A stretch of 64,000 nucleotides of DNA from UBA6168 sp041752395 (GTDB lineage: Bacteria; Bacteroidota; Bacteroidia; Chitinophagales; Saprospiraceae), in contig JBGSWN010000224.1 of NCBI GenBank assembly GCA_041752395.1, forward strand, positions 28,575 to 92,574, read 5' to 3'. This document shows positions 8,992 through 18,658 of the stretch, piece by piece. Under the pieces are notes generated by a model. It did no database searches, was not told where the DNA came from, and worked only from the letters and a program-made list of their open reading frames with translations. How positions within the stretch are numbered: the stretch's first letter is position 1; every line of letters starts with the position of its first letter. The position numbers and the translations under genes are program-made.

Positions 8992-10797
8992 ATGCGGTTT
9001 TTTGTCCTCTTCGCAACTTTCGTGCTCTTGCCCCTGCTCGCTTCCGCCCAGGATTCCAAACTTGCGCAACAATACTATCAGGATGGTGAGTTTGAAAAAG
9101 CAGCCGTGCTCTACGAGAAGTTGTACGTCCAAAACAACAAGAATGACTTCTATTTCGACCGCCACATCGAGTGCCAGTTGGCTTCGAAAAAATTTGACGA
9201 AGTAGAAACCACTTTGAAAAAAGAACTCAAAGAAACCCCAGACAATATTAGGTTGTACGTCATTTACGGCAACCTTTACGAGCGGCAATTTCAGGAGGAC
9301 AAGGCAAAGGAGCAGTACGATAAAGCCATCAAAAAAATGCCTGCCGACCAGTACCAAATCACGAGGCTGGCGGGCGCTTTTTCCAACCTGAGCAAGTACG
9401 ACGAAGCCATCAAAACTTACGAGACGGGCGGCCAACTGCTCAAGGACAAAGAGATTTTTTCCTTCAACCTCGCCGAACTTTACCGCCGCAAGGGCGACGT
9501 GCCGAAGATGATGGAGAACTATTTGAACAGCATCGTGTCGTACCCTGAGCGGCTCAACACCGTGCAGAGCCAGCTCCAACGCTACGTGACCACCCCTGAA
9601 GATTACACCGAACTGCAAACGCAACTCTACGACCGCATCCAAAAAAATCCCAATGCCTACCATTTCACGGAGCTGCTCCAGTGGGTTTTTGTGCAAACAA
9701 AAGACTACAAAAATGCCCTGCGCCAAGCCAAGGCTCTCGACCGCAGGCTGAACGAAAACGGCGCTAGGATTTACCAACTTGCCGTCACGGCGTTCAACGA
9801 CAAGGACTACGATGCGGCCATTGCCTCCTACGATTATATCGTGAATGACCTCGGCTACACCTCATCATTTTACGTGGATTCCAAGCGGGAATCACTGCGC
9901 TCACGCCGTCTGAAACTGGTGGAAGGGTACAGTTACTCCGAGGCAGAACTGCGGGAAGTGGAAAAGGCTTACGAGACCTTCCTGAACGAATCGGGTAGGA
10001 ACAAGACCACGGCCTCCATCATCGCCGAGCTGGCCGATTTGGAGGCATTTTACCTCAACGACCTCGACAAGGCCATCGCACTTTTGAGCGAAATGATTGC
10101 TTACCCTGGTATTGATGCACGGATTCAAGCACAAGGCAAGCTGAGCCTTGGCGATTTCTATTTGATGAAAGATGAAATCTGGGAGTCCACCCTGCTGTAC
10201 TCGCAAGTGGACAAGGATTTCAATGAAGACCAACTCGGCCACGAGGCCCGCTTCCGCAACGCCAAACTTTCTTACTACAACGGCGACTTTCAGTGGGCGC
10301 AGGCGCAATTCGATGTGTTGAAATCGTCCACCTCAAAGCTCATCGCTAACGACGCCCTCGACCTCTCGGTGTTCATCATGGACAACCTTGGGCTGGACAC
10401 CACCGACACGGCGCTGCGACTCTACGCCGAGGCGGATTTGCTCACTTTCCAGAACCGTTTCCAGGATGCCTTCGGAAAATTAGACTCGCTCATCACTGCT
10501 TTTCCAGAGCACTCACTGGACGATGACGTGCTTTACGCAAGGGCAAAAATCTATTCCAAACAGCGGAAATTCACGGAGGCAGTAGCGCTGTACCAGCAAA
10601 TTGTGGAGAAATATCCTGAGGAAATCAGGGCGGACAATGCCCTTTTTGAAATGGCCGAACTCTACGAAACCCAACTCAACGACTCGGCCAAGGCGATGGA
10701 ACTCTACGAAAAAATCTTCCTCGACTACTCCGGCAGCACGTTCAGCATCGAGGCCCGCAAGCGGTTTCGGCGGCTGCGGGGGGATAATCTGAACTAA
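8992..10797 (+). CDS. Secreted tetratricopeptide-repeat protein
   Basis: 601 residues from ATG 8992, which begins a clear signal peptide (MRFFVLFATFVLLPLLASAQ); the in-frame extension from 8875 has no such feature and overlaps the upstream terminator. The mature protein is almost entirely TPR-like helical pairs, clearest at about residues 22-60, 85-150, 450-490 and 515-590 (EAVALYQQIVEKYPEE). It is probably a periplasmic scaffold. No enzymatic motif is visible. Similar TPR proteins are common in Bacteroidota envelopes. The gene ends exactly where the 162-bp inverted-repeat element starts. Confidence 0.85.
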   Translation: MRFFVLFATFVLLPLLASAQDSKLAQQYYQDGEFEKAAVLYEKLYVQNNKNDFYFDRHIECQLASKKFDEVETTLKKELKETPDNIRLYVIYGNLYERQFQEDKAKEQYDKAIKKMPADQYQITRLAGAFSNLSKYDEAIKTYETGGQLLKDKEIFSFNLAELYRRKGDVPKMMENYLNSIVSYPERLNTVQSQLQRYVTTPEDYTELQTQLYDRIQKNPNAYHFTELLQWVFVQTKDYKNALRQAKALDRRLNENGARIYQLAVTAFNDKDYDAAIASYDYIVNDLGYTSSFYVDSKRESLRSRRLKLVEGYSYSEAELREVEKAYETFLNESGRNKTTASIIAELADLEAFYLNDLDKAIALLSEMIAYPGIDARIQAQGKLSLGDFYLMKDEIWESTLLYSQVDKDFNEDQLGHEARFRNAKLSYYNGDFQWAQAQFDVLKSSTSKLIANDALDLSVFIMDNLGLDTTDTALRLYAEADLLTFQNRFQDAFGKLDSLITAFPEHSLDDDVLYARAKIYSKQRKFTEAVALYQQIVEKYPEEIRADNALFEMAELYETQLNDSAKAMELYEKIFLDYSGSTFSIEARKRFRRLRGDNLN

Positions 10798-10958
10798 GAG
10801 CTTGTTTGGGATTTGGTCACTTGGCTCAAAACGGCTCTTTTTCGCCACTTTTCCACCTTTTTTCAGTCAAGTAGCCCCACTATTCTCCTTCAAAAAGCTG
10901 AAAAATTGACGAAAAATTTCTCGTTTTTAGCTCAAGCACCAAATCCCAAACAAGCTCT
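10797..10958. repeat. 162-bp inverted-repeat element (MITE-like or bidirectional terminator)
   Basis: Perfect 21-bp terminal inverted repeats at 10797-10817 and 10938-10958 (core CTTGTTTGGGATTTGG) flank 120 bp of A+T-rich DNA with partial internal symmetry. It fills exactly the gap between two convergent genes; the left arm begins at the last base of one stop codon and the right arm covers part of the other. No transposase is inside. Confidence 0.7.
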
Positions 10959-11823
10959 AGGCAGACATTTTGCCCAGCTCATTTGGCAGGTTTACTTCTT
11001 TCAGAATATTGGCAAAAATAGTCGCTGTGCTCACGTCTTCTTCGTCTTCAAGGGGGTCATCTTTCACCCGTAGTTTTGGGTTGCTCGTTTCAAACTCCGC
11101 CTCGTCATACTCAAACAAAGTCCATCGGCTGAAGGCATATTCCAGCGCCGTCAGGTTTTCCACCCAATCGCCAGAATTCATGTAGCAGACATTGCCGACA
11201 TTCCGCATCTGTGGCATGTGGATATGGCCGCAAACCACGTAGTCGTAGCCCTGCTCGCCTGCTAGCCGGATGGCCGTTTCCTCAAAATCACTGACGAATT
11301 TCACGGCTTCCTTCACCCGGTTTTTTACCCTGCCCGCAAACGACATCCTCGGCTTGCCGAGCCTTGCCCGAATGGAATTGATGAAGCGGTTGAGGCGAAT
11401 GAGCCAATCGTAGCCCTGACCGCCCAGCCTTGCTATCAGTGGTGAATATTGGATAAAAAGGTCGAAAACATCGCCGTGGAAAATCCAGACTTTTTGGCCG
11501 TTGAGTTGGAGCACCAGCTTGTCCCGCAGGTGGATATTGCCCATCGAGAAATCGGAGAAGCGGCGGAGGGAATCGTCGTGGTTGCCGGTCACGTAATAAA
11601 CCTTTGTGCCGTTGCCAGCCATCTTCATCACCCGCTGGATGACCTGCACGTGCTCCTTCGGAAAATAGCGCTTGTTGAACTGCCAGATGTCGATAAAATC
11701 GCCGTTGAGCACCAGCACTTTGGGCTTGATGCTTTTCAGGTAATTGAGCAGTTCTTTGGCGTGGCAGCCATAAGTGCCTAGGTGTACGTCAGAAATGACG
11801 GCGATATCCAACTCTCTTTTCAT
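10957..11823 (-). CDS. UDP-2,3-diacylglucosamine diphosphatase-like metallophosphoesterase
   Basis: 288 residues. Calcineurin-like metal-binding motifs occur in order: SDVHLGTYG (DxH), NGDFID (GD), TGNHDD (GNHD), and VCGHIHMP (GHxH). The lipid A pyrophosphatase LpxH has this order and size, although Bacteroidota carry several LpxH-like paralogues. LpxH removes UMP from UDP-2,3-diacylglucosamine at the inner membrane in lipid A synthesis. The C-terminal 40 residues are acidic and not conserved-looking. No other lipid A genes are adjacent, so the assignment to LpxH rather than a generic phosphoesterase is moderate. The stop codon lies in the right arm of the inverted-repeat element. Confidence 0.85.
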   Translation of the reverse strand: MKRELDIAVISDVHLGTYGCHAKELLNYLKSIKPKVLVLNGDFIDIWQFNKRYFPKEHVQVIQRVMKMAGNGTKVYYVTGNHDDSLRRFSDFSMGNIHLRDKLVLQLNGQKVWIFHGDVFDLFIQYSPLIARLGGQGYDWLIRLNRFINSIRARLGKPRMSFAGRVKNRVKEAVKFVSDFEETAIRLAGEQGYDYVVCGHIHMPQMRNVGNVCYMNSGDWVENLTALEYAFSRWTLFEYDEAEFETSNPKLRVKDDPLEDEEDVSTATIFANILKEVNLPNELGKMSA

Positions 11824-11943
11824 GAAAATGCAATTTGTTCGGGTTTAGAACAATTGCACGCAAAGTTGGAGCGGCCGTGTAAACTACCTGTAAACGAGTG
11901 ATTATCAAATAATTAAAAAGCTAAAATATGCACAGCTGAAAAT

Positions 11944-13539
11944 TTACTGCTTGACAAACTGAGCTGCCGTTTCAAACTTTTCGTTCCGAATTTCGACAAA
12001 ATAAACGCCGCTCGGCCACTGGGCTATTTCGTAGGTCAGTTCATATTCGCCCAGTTCTATTTTCCTTTTTTCTTGTAAAATGGCCTTGCCCGTCGAGTCC
12101 TTGAAAATCAACTGCACCTCATCGTCCACGGGTATCGAAAAACTGACGGTGAGCTGCTCTTGGGCCGGGTTCGGGAACAGCTTCAAGCCAAAATACTGCT
12201 CGCCTTTTATCTCCACAGCTTGGGTGGATTGTTTGTTCAAAACCACCTTGTACACCTTACCCGAAGCGGCGCTCAGGGTTCCATCGTCAATGAAAAGGAT
12301 ATTGGGTAGGGTACTTTCGATACCGCCCACCACATAGCCAATCAGGGTGTTTTCGTTGGGCAATGCGTCCAAATTGGCGATTTCGTTCTGCACCATGGGC
12401 AGGTTGGCTGCGGGCAAAAATGTTGCGCCAGCACCCAGCAGGGCAGGCATATCCCCCAGTTTCAGTTCCGTCATGGAGCCGTCCGCCCGGCGGGTCACGA
12501 GGCTGATTGTCTTCACAAAAGGAACGTTGGGGTCGTCTTTCAGTACCCCAGCTGCATCCAGATAGTAGCGGCTGATGCCACCGAAGAACAGGGTGTGCAT
12601 TTCATTTTGCGAAGCAGAAAAAAGTCCAGCATGCGCCGTGTGGTACTGGTTTAGGTATTGATTGAAATTGTTGTTGACGGTGTAGCCGCTGGGGGTCACG
12701 TCCACGGTGTTGAGCCAAGGCAGGTCTTGGTTGTACTGAAAAACACCGCTGAAAGCCGTGAAGCCTTGACTGCCGTTGGGGAAAATTTGCGGCGCCAAAT
12801 TGTAGTCCCGGCGGTGCAGGTTGACGGTGTCAATGGTTTCGGTGTAATTGTCCACCGCAAGCGCCGAGCCATCGTCCTCAATGGTGAACTGCTTGATGGC
12901 GTTCGAGTATTTTTGGTAAAAACCGGGGCCATGGTCTGGGCCTTGCGGGTTGTAGCGGCCTTGAAAAATTTGGCCACCCACGAGGTAAAACTCGTCGTCA
13001 AGCAGGCCGAGGTAGCCGCCCGTTACCCGCAGCCGCTCATCGGTGAGCTGCCGAAAGTAGGGCGTTACTGGTGAATCAGCTACGACTGCTGCCACCAGTC
13101 CCTGTAGGTCAACCGCTGTCAGGTAGGGATACGTGACCCACTCGTTTACCGAAGGGCTGTGACCATAGCCGCCTATGATGTAAAGCGTGTTGCCCCGCTG
13201 GGTGTACTCCATGTTGGTGGATTGGAGCTGTTCCAGCAGGTCGGTGGGCAGGCCTGCCAGTGGTTTTGACCAGACTTGCTTGGTGGCGATGTCCGTCACC
13301 CAGATGTTCAGGTTATTGAAATCGGGGTCGAAGGCGGCGAAGGGTTGGCGCTGGTGCAGGCCGTCCGTGCGGCCACCGATGAAGACCCATTTGCCATCGT
13401 AGGTGCCATCCACAAAGGAATGGAGCGCTGGAAAATTGGGGAATGTTTCTTCGGAAATGGCAATGGAGAAACTGGCATTTTGCGCCAGCATTTTTACCAA
13501 AAACAAAATAAGACCTATTGTGAATGCTGCATTTTTCAT
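11944..13539 (-). CDS. Kelch-like secreted protein with T9SS type A sorting domain
   Basis: 531 residues with a signal peptide (about 1-20, VKMLAQNASF). The body has kelch/propeller-like repeats (GKWVFIGGRTDG, TLYIIGGYGHS, EFYLVGGQIF, HTLFFGGISRYY, IGYVVGGIES) and probably forms a beta-propeller. Residues about 455-531 are a type A sorting domain (LFPNPAQEQLTVSF, then PSGVYFVEIRN). The protein should be exported by T9SS and held at the surface or released. No catalytic motif is visible. It lies downstream of the desaturase gene on the same strand but is separated by a terminator and a 300-bp gap, so it is probably its own unit. Confidence 0.85.
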   Translation of the reverse strand: MKNAAFTIGLILFLVKMLAQNASFSIAISEETFPNFPALHSFVDGTYDGKWVFIGGRTDGLHQRQPFAAFDPDFNNLNIWVTDIATKQVWSKPLAGLPTDLLEQLQSTNMEYTQRGNTLYIIGGYGHSPSVNEWVTYPYLTAVDLQGLVAAVVADSPVTPYFRQLTDERLRVTGGYLGLLDDEFYLVGGQIFQGRYNPQGPDHGPGFYQKYSNAIKQFTIEDDGSALAVDNYTETIDTVNLHRRDYNLAPQIFPNGSQGFTAFSGVFQYNQDLPWLNTVDVTPSGYTVNNNFNQYLNQYHTAHAGLFSASQNEMHTLFFGGISRYYLDAAGVLKDDPNVPFVKTISLVTRRADGSMTELKLGDMPALLGAGATFLPAANLPMVQNEIANLDALPNENTLIGYVVGGIESTLPNILFIDDGTLSAASGKVYKVVLNKQSTQAVEIKGEQYFGLKLFPNPAQEQLTVSFSIPVDDEVQLIFKDSTGKAILQEKRKIELGEYELTYEIAQWPSGVYFVEIRNEKFETAAQFVKQ

Positions 13540-13583
13540 AAAAAAATTGATTGATGCTAAGTCCCGTTTCAGTGGTTCATGAA

Positions 13584-13754
13584 GGTTTATGATTTCAAGT
13601 TTAAGGTTTACTGACGTGAAACTTCGTTTTCACAGGAGACTCTGCACAATTGAAAATGAGTAGCATTTTAATATAGCTTCTTTGGTACGCAAACCTTTGC
13701 AGGAATTATGAAGCAGGCTCTTCCCTGAAACCAAAAACCAAAAACCTGTGAACC
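13584..13754. repeat. Inverted pair of heptamer repeats
   Basis: Left block 13584-13611 (GGTTTAT, GATTTCA, AGTTTAA, GGTTTAC) and right block 13727-13754 (GAAACCA, AAAACCA, AAAACCT, GTGAACC) are roughly reverse-complementary. They occupy the 309-bp gap between the desaturase and kelch genes, which otherwise holds only the desaturase terminator. Confidence 0.6.
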
Positions 13755-13777
13755 GTCTTTAGGAACTGGCCCAAAAA

Positions 13778-13829
13778 TAAAAACACTGTGTGATGCCGTC
13801 GGGGGCAAAAGTCACACAGTGTATTTTTA
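13778..13829 (-). terminator. Terminator of desaturase gene
   Basis: Stem ACACTGTGTGA (13783-13793) / TCACACAGTGT (13812-13822) with an 18-nt loop; on the minus strand a T-rich run follows. It lies 25 bp after the desaturase stop. Confidence 0.8.
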
Positions 13830-13848
13830 CGAAGAAAAATGATAAAAA

Positions 13849-14952
13849 TCAGGCTGCCATGGCGACGGGCTGCCTTCCAAGTTCTTTCAGCGCCTTGAAA
13901 TGAGAAATAATCGCTTGTCGGGTGGTGCGGTATTCGTTGTACGGCAAGCCGAATTCAAGCGCCGTTTCCTTCACGATTTTTGAAATCTTCGGGTAATGTA
14001 CGTGGCTGATATTGGGGAAGATGTGGTGCTCAATCTGATAGTTGAGTCCGCCGACGAAGAATGACACGAGCCAGTTTTTGCGGGCAAAATTGGCCGTAGT
14101 AGCCAATTGGTGGATGGCCCAAGTGTTTTCCATGTTGCCTCCCTCGTCCGGCACTGGGTTGTCCGTGTTTTCCACTACGTGTGCCAATTGGAACACCATC
14201 GCCAAGATGACGCCAGCCGTGTAGTGCATCACGAAAAAGCCAATCAGCACTTTCCACCAGGCCACGTCCAACACCAAAATGGGCAGCACAATCCAGATGG
14301 CCATGTAAATGATTTTGGTGATGATGAGGATGCTCCACTCCTTGGTCGGGTTCACTTTTTTATCAAAAGAAATGCCCTTCTTGATGTAGCCCTTCATCTG
14401 TTTGTAGTCCTTGGTGATGGCCCAACTGATGGTCATCAGGCCGTAAAGCAGGACGCTGTAGTAGTGCTGGAATTTGTGAAAGCGCTTCCAGTCCTGCTCC
14501 TTGTGGAGGCGCAGCAGGCCACCCGCCTCGATGTCCTCGTCCATGCCGTGGATATTGGTGTAGGTGTGGTGCAGCACGTTGTGTTGCACTTTCCAATTAT
14601 AGACATTGCCCGCCAGGATGTAGATGGAACTGCCCATCAGGTTGTTCACCCAGCGGTTGCGGGAGTAGGTGCCGTGGTTGCCGTCGTGCATCACGCACAT
14701 GCCCACGAAGGACATGCCCATGCCTAGCACGATGGTGAAAAGCAGCATCGCCCACTGGTTGAAGTTGTTGGAAATGATGAGGAAATACGGGGTCAGGAAG
14801 ATGCTGAACACGACGATAGACTTGACATACAGCTTCCAATTGCCAAATTTGCTGATGTCATTTTGTTGAAAATAGGCGTTGACACGGCTGTTCAGCGTTT
14901 TGAAAAAATCCGTGCTGTCCGTCCTTGGAAACTTGATTGCTGAATAATCCAT
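13849..14952 (-). CDS. Membrane fatty acid desaturase (acyl-lipid/acyl-CoA, front-end type)
   Basis: 367 residues with three histidine boxes: H89-DGN-H93, H124-NVL-HH129 and QIEHH near residue 310. The glutamine in the third box is typical of front-end (delta-5/6) and linoleoyl-CoA desaturases. Hydrophobic stretches at about 45-62, 67-90, 105-118, 165-180 and 210-250 give the usual four-helix membrane arrangement around a di-iron centre. It introduces a double bond into membrane fatty acids and supports fluidity. There is no N-terminal cytochrome b5 domain, so an external electron donor is needed. A strong hairpin terminator follows the stop. Confidence 0.92.
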   Translation of the reverse strand: MDYSAIKFPRTDSTDFFKTLNSRVNAYFQQNDISKFGNWKLYVKSIVVFSIFLTPYFLIISNNFNQWAMLLFTIVLGMGMSFVGMCVMHDGNHGTYSRNRWVNNLMGSSIYILAGNVYNWKVQHNVLHHTYTNIHGMDEDIEAGGLLRLHKEQDWKRFHKFQHYYSVLLYGLMTISWAITKDYKQMKGYIKKGISFDKKVNPTKEWSILIITKIIYMAIWIVLPILVLDVAWWKVLIGFFVMHYTAGVILAMVFQLAHVVENTDNPVPDEGGNMENTWAIHQLATTANFARKNWLVSFFVGGLNYQIEHHIFPNISHVHYPKISKIVKETALEFGLPYNEYRTTRQAIISHFKALKELGRQPVAMAA

Positions 14953-15237
14953 TGAATATTTTGATTTGAAATAAATTGCTTGAAAAAGGAACTCGAATTT
15001 GTTTTAGTCACTCGACCAACGAGAACAAAAGCCCGGGTTTTAAGTTTCCAAAACGGGAGTCTCGCAGCAAGATGGGAGGGTTTTTAGCAGGTCGCCTCTA
15101 CTTTTGGGGCGTGCAAAATTAGCAAAAGAATTTAACCACCAAGCCCCTTTGACAAATATCAGACCTGTTAATCGGCGAAACCGTCCGCTGCGTATGCCAC
15201 CATCGGCAAAACATCTACCAAGCTTTATGACAAGTTT

Positions 15238-15510
15238 ATGAACAAACATTTCAAAATCAACATTCAGGGCAAGGTTCAGGGCGTTTGGTACCGAGCCTCG
15301 GCGCAGCAGGCAGCCCAGCGTTTCGGCCTCGGCGGCTTCGTAAAAAACCTGCCGGACGGCGGCGTGTATTGCGAAGCGGAAGGGCCGGTGGCTGCTTTGC
15401 AGGATTTTGTAAAATGGTGCCGACGTGGCCCGGAACTGGCAAGGGTGGACGAGGTGGAGGTGGTGGAAGGCCCCATTCTGGGCTTTTCGGGCTTCGAAAT
15501 ACGGCGTTGA
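15238..15510 (+). CDS. acyP: Acylphosphatase
   Basis: 90 residues, the normal size for the family. The signature GKVQGVWYRAS holds the catalytic arginine (R19) and the oxyanion loop; the partner asparagine is in GFVKNLPDGGVYCEAEG (N38). It hydrolyses carboxyl-phosphate bonds of acylphosphates in the cytoplasm. The gene is followed closely (58 bp) by a secreted hypothetical protein gene on the same strand. A long antisense open frame covers the same DNA and is rejected. Confidence 0.93.
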   Translation: MNKHFKINIQGKVQGVWYRASAQQAAQRFGLGGFVKNLPDGGVYCEAEGPVAALQDFVKWCRRGPELARVDEVEVVEGPILGFSGFEIRR

Positions 15511-15568
15511 GCAGGGTCGAACATTTTTACCGACTTTTGTCTTTTGAAAAAAAACAACTCTTGAGAAA

Positions 15569-16156
15569 ATGAAGTACATCTTTCCTTTTTTCCTCCTGCT
15601 CCTGACTGCCCTAGCCCCGGCGTCTGCCCAATGCAAGCTCATCGCCCTCGACCAAGTGGACGAGTTCGACTCCACCAGGGTCATCGCCACCAAGCCTTTC
15701 AATATTGGTGTGTTGGTGCCTTCCGGCAATGTGGCCGAAGGGCTTTCCGGGCAAGAAACCGTAGAGGAGGGCAAGGCAATTTTCAGCTACGGCAACGAAA
15801 ACAATATCCGCTCTTTCTTCCTGACGCTGGCCGTGGTGGAGCGCAAGTTTTACATGATGGAGCCAGACTACAATGTTTACCTGAAAATGGTGGATGGCCC
15901 GGTCATCAAGCTCCTGAACGTGCCGGAGGATGGTGAGTTCGACCGCAAGATTTTGATGTGGAAATACGTGCATACCTGCGTGGTGCCGCTGGAGTATTTC
16001 TTTATGCTGCGGGATGGTCTGGTGGAAAAAATCCGCATCGAGTACAATGATTTTAAAGAGACCATTGTGCTGGATGGAAAGCAAGCTAAGTCATTGCAGG
16101 ATGCGGTGAAATGTGTGGAGGAACGGTTGAATAGTGGGCCAGTGGTGAAGCCGTGA
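15569..16156 (+). CDS. Secreted hypothetical protein
   Basis: 195 residues with a clear signal peptide (MKYIFPFFLLLLTALAPASA, cleavage near ASAQ). The mature part is mixed alpha/beta with two cysteines (residues about 22 and 132-180) and no recognisable domain. The end (KSLQDAVKCVEERLN) is helical. It is probably periplasmic. It sits 58 bp downstream of acylphosphatase and could be co-transcribed. No function is assigned. Confidence 0.75.
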   Translation: MKYIFPFFLLLLTALAPASAQCKLIALDQVDEFDSTRVIATKPFNIGVLVPSGNVAEGLSGQETVEEGKAIFSYGNENNIRSFFLTLAVVERKFYMMEPDYNVYLKMVDGPVIKLLNVPEDGEFDRKILMWKYVHTCVVPLEYFFMLRDGLVEKIRIEYNDFKETIVLDGKQAKSLQDAVKCVEERLNSGPVVKP

Positions 16157-16170
16157 GGTTTACTGCTTTC

Positions 16171-16677
16171 TTATTTGCCGAAATACCGACCTAATCTTAT
16201 CCCCACTCCAAAAAAAGGTCGAACAGGGGTAAGGCTGCTTTGTATTGGGCTTACACTTTTTGCTTCTCTTGAAAGATTTATTTTAGCGGATATTTTAATT
16301 CTTCTCTTGTTTCTCAGATTTATAAAGCCATAAGAAAAATCAAATTCAGGTGCATAACTGTCTTCAGATATGAGGGTAATAAAATCAAAATTTAGTTCTC
16401 TGTTAGGCATTATTTTGTAATTATATCCTACCCCAATTTGAAAAAAAGGAAATGGGGAGCTATATCCATTAATCTTAGATGAAATGCCCACACCTGTTTG
16501 CAATCCGAAAGAAGATTTTTTTATTGAAAGTCCTACATATTCATATAGTAAATCAACTTCTCCAAATTTTCCATTAAATATCAACCCCACACCTGTATTT
16601 AAAATATGATTGCCAAGTCTCTCTGGAGAGGCTTGGCAATTAACTTTATTCAAAATAAAAAATAAAAACAAAGGCAT
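16171..16677 (-). CDS. Small outer-membrane beta-barrel-like hypothetical protein
   Basis: 168 residues from ATG 16677, which begins a good signal peptide (MPLFLFFILNKVNC). An upstream in-frame ATG at 16776 would overlap the end of the preceding gene by 38 bp and add 33 residues; it remains possible. The mature sequence alternates polar and aromatic/glycine residues in beta-strand style (TGVGLIFNGKFGEVDLLYEYVG) and ends RLGRYFGK, like a small outer-membrane barrel. Base composition is A+T-rich compared with flanking genes. It follows the 618-residue T9SS cargo gene and may form an operon with it. Confidence 0.65.
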   Translation of the reverse strand: MPLFLFFILNKVNCQASPERLGNHILNTGVGLIFNGKFGEVDLLYEYVGLSIKKSSFGLQTGVGISSKINGYSSPFPFFQIGVGYNYKIMPNRELNFDFITLISEDSYAPEFDFSYGFINLRNKRRIKISAKINLSREAKSVSPIQSSLTPVRPFFGVGIRLGRYFGK

Positions 16678-16738
16678 TGACAACAATCGTAGCAGCTTAT
16701 AAATACAATAAATTGATTTATTGCTTGAAATTATTGGG

Positions 16739-18595
16739 TCAATTTTTTGACAATGAAGTTTTAATAATTTTCTCATAAAAATGAATGTTATTTCCGCTCA
16801 CCGAAACGAAATAAACTCCGTCTGGATTATTGGAAATATCCATGTTAACGACATCAAATCCATTTTGGAAAGATTTTGCAAAGATAATCCTTCCGTGGCT
16901 TTCCTGAACCGTGACCATAATTTTTTCTTGGTACTCTGCAATTCCTGAACACCTGATTTCAAATTCACCTGAACTTGGGTTAGGGGAAATAGAAAATTCA
17001 ACATCGGTCTTACTTTGTATTTGTGCTTCACTTCTCTTATCATCGGAAAATTTTAATGCTTCACTAACGGCCATCTGGTCATTTAGTTGCGGAGGAGCAA
17101 TCGCAAAGCTAGGGGGGTCTGAGTTTGGGGAGAAAGGTGGCACACATTCTTCGATTTTAAATACCTGAGTAGCGTTGGGTTCAGAAATAATAGTGATGTC
17201 AGTAGGGCCTCCAACAAAATCTATTAACTCACCCGCCTGTAGGTTTAAAATCGTACCGGGTGCAATAAAGACATTCGGGCCAATAAGTATCTTGTTGACA
17301 GCTGTATAGGAAACAGTTCCTGAAAGTGTTGAAAACCCTGTACTGGCATCAAGAATAATGCATTCATTGCAGCAAGCATCATTATAGTCAATTTTTACCA
17401 CTGGATTATAGTTCATTCCAGGCAAATCGTCCGGTGTTTCATGGGGTATAGGAGGGCCACCGCACTGTGTGACATTCACAGCTTTAGCAAACATGCTATT
17501 AATTTTTTTTGCGCCACAATTATTGGCAATGATGCATGTATGGTTATAGAACCCATCTGTTACTTCAAACCCAGAATCGTCATTACCATCCCAGCTTAGG
17601 AAACTACCAGGGTTGTGCACTTCAATGGTTCTTACATGCTGGCCAGCCACAGCAGTTATTTCCCATGACACAAAGGAAACATTGTCCAAGTTGTAGATAG
17701 TCAAAGGGTTCGTAGTATATTCAGCGTTACAGTCATCATAGATATACTTATGTACGTTGTTCGTGTAGGAAGTTACACAGCCATCCGTTGGATCACAACC
17801 TTGGCATTCTTCACAAGGAGTAATATCTTTCACTAGGGTGACATCATCTACAAGTATATAGTTTTCAATCCCACTTGGCCGAAGTTCAAAACCTATCCAA
17901 TCAAAATTCTCATCCAACACAACAAAGCTCGTTGTTAATTCAACCCATTGATTAACTGGCAACTCGGAACCAGAAAATGAAATAGTTGACGCTACTGTCA
18001 TTGTGGAAGGGTTTTTTTTCTCATACCAATCCTCTGAACATACATCACCATCATCGTTTTCGTATTTAATTTTTTCTTTACCAATTAGTATGTCAATATA
18101 ATTCGGACTACCAATACCGGTTATAGGGAATATATGATTAACAGGGGTATCGTGTGGAGCATGTAAAAGTAAGCTTCCAAAAGGAATACTTAAAATTCGT
18201 ATAAACATTGAAACTTTATATTTTTTACCAAACTCTAATTTGTTACCTAGTTTTTGTTCAAATAGCTCCCCACAACCAAACCCTAAATAACCTGTGCCAC
18301 CATGAGCGGGTATAGGGATTTCATCACCAATTGCATTTACTGTTAAAAAGTGAACATGGTCAGACCCTATCTTCAACCAATCTGGAGAATGTCCGCAAGT
18401 GTTGTATTCATCCCAAGGGCATTTTTGGTCTTCTTTCCAAGTGTCAGCTTTTCGCAAATGGGATAACCTTTCAGGTTCTTCATCATTTACGCCCCAGTCT
18501 TTACTTTCAAAACCACTATTACTGATGACATTCGTCTGCGAAATAGCCATACCGCAACCGTAAAAAAATAAAAATAGCGTTAATACATTTTTCAT
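16739..18595 (-). CDS. Large T9SS cargo protein with carbohydrate-binding-like N-terminus
   Basis: 618 residues. After a signal peptide (1-19) come a jellyroll-like region (about 20-260: NVISNSGFES, GTGYLGFGC, VDDVTLV), a cysteine-rich linker (CEECQGCDPTDGC), further beta-rich sequence with a parallel-beta or plug-like segment (NKILIGPNVFIAPGTILNLQAG), and a type A sorting domain (about 535-618: SISPNPSSGEFEIR, NPDGVYFVSVSG). It should be a T9SS-secreted surface or released protein. Codons are clearly A+T-richer than in neighbours, suggesting recent acquisition or relaxed selection. No catalytic residues are recognised. Confidence 0.82.
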   Translation of the reverse strand: MKNVLTLFLFFYGCGMAISQTNVISNSGFESKDWGVNDEEPERLSHLRKADTWKEDQKCPWDEYNTCGHSPDWLKIGSDHVHFLTVNAIGDEIPIPAHGGTGYLGFGCGELFEQKLGNKLEFGKKYKVSMFIRILSIPFGSLLLHAPHDTPVNHIFPITGIGSPNYIDILIGKEKIKYENDDGDVCSEDWYEKKNPSTMTVASTISFSGSELPVNQWVELTTSFVVLDENFDWIGFELRPSGIENYILVDDVTLVKDITPCEECQGCDPTDGCVTSYTNNVHKYIYDDCNAEYTTNPLTIYNLDNVSFVSWEITAVAGQHVRTIEVHNPGSFLSWDGNDDSGFEVTDGFYNHTCIIANNCGAKKINSMFAKAVNVTQCGGPPIPHETPDDLPGMNYNPVVKIDYNDACCNECIILDASTGFSTLSGTVSYTAVNKILIGPNVFIAPGTILNLQAGELIDFVGGPTDITIISEPNATQVFKIEECVPPFSPNSDPPSFAIAPPQLNDQMAVSEALKFSDDKRSEAQIQSKTDVEFSISPNPSSGEFEIRCSGIAEYQEKIMVTVQESHGRIIFAKSFQNGFDVVNMDISNNPDGVYFVSVSGNNIHFYEKIIKTSLSKN

Positions 18596-18658
18596 GTCAA
18601 AATATTTTGATGCTTAACAAGCAAGGCATGATTTAATTTAGGTTCAATGATTTCAGAA

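Noticed and set aside
15040..15774. 244-codon minus-strand frame covering acylphosphatase
   Set aside because: Acylphosphatase on the plus strand has a complete catalytic signature; the opposite frame has no motif.
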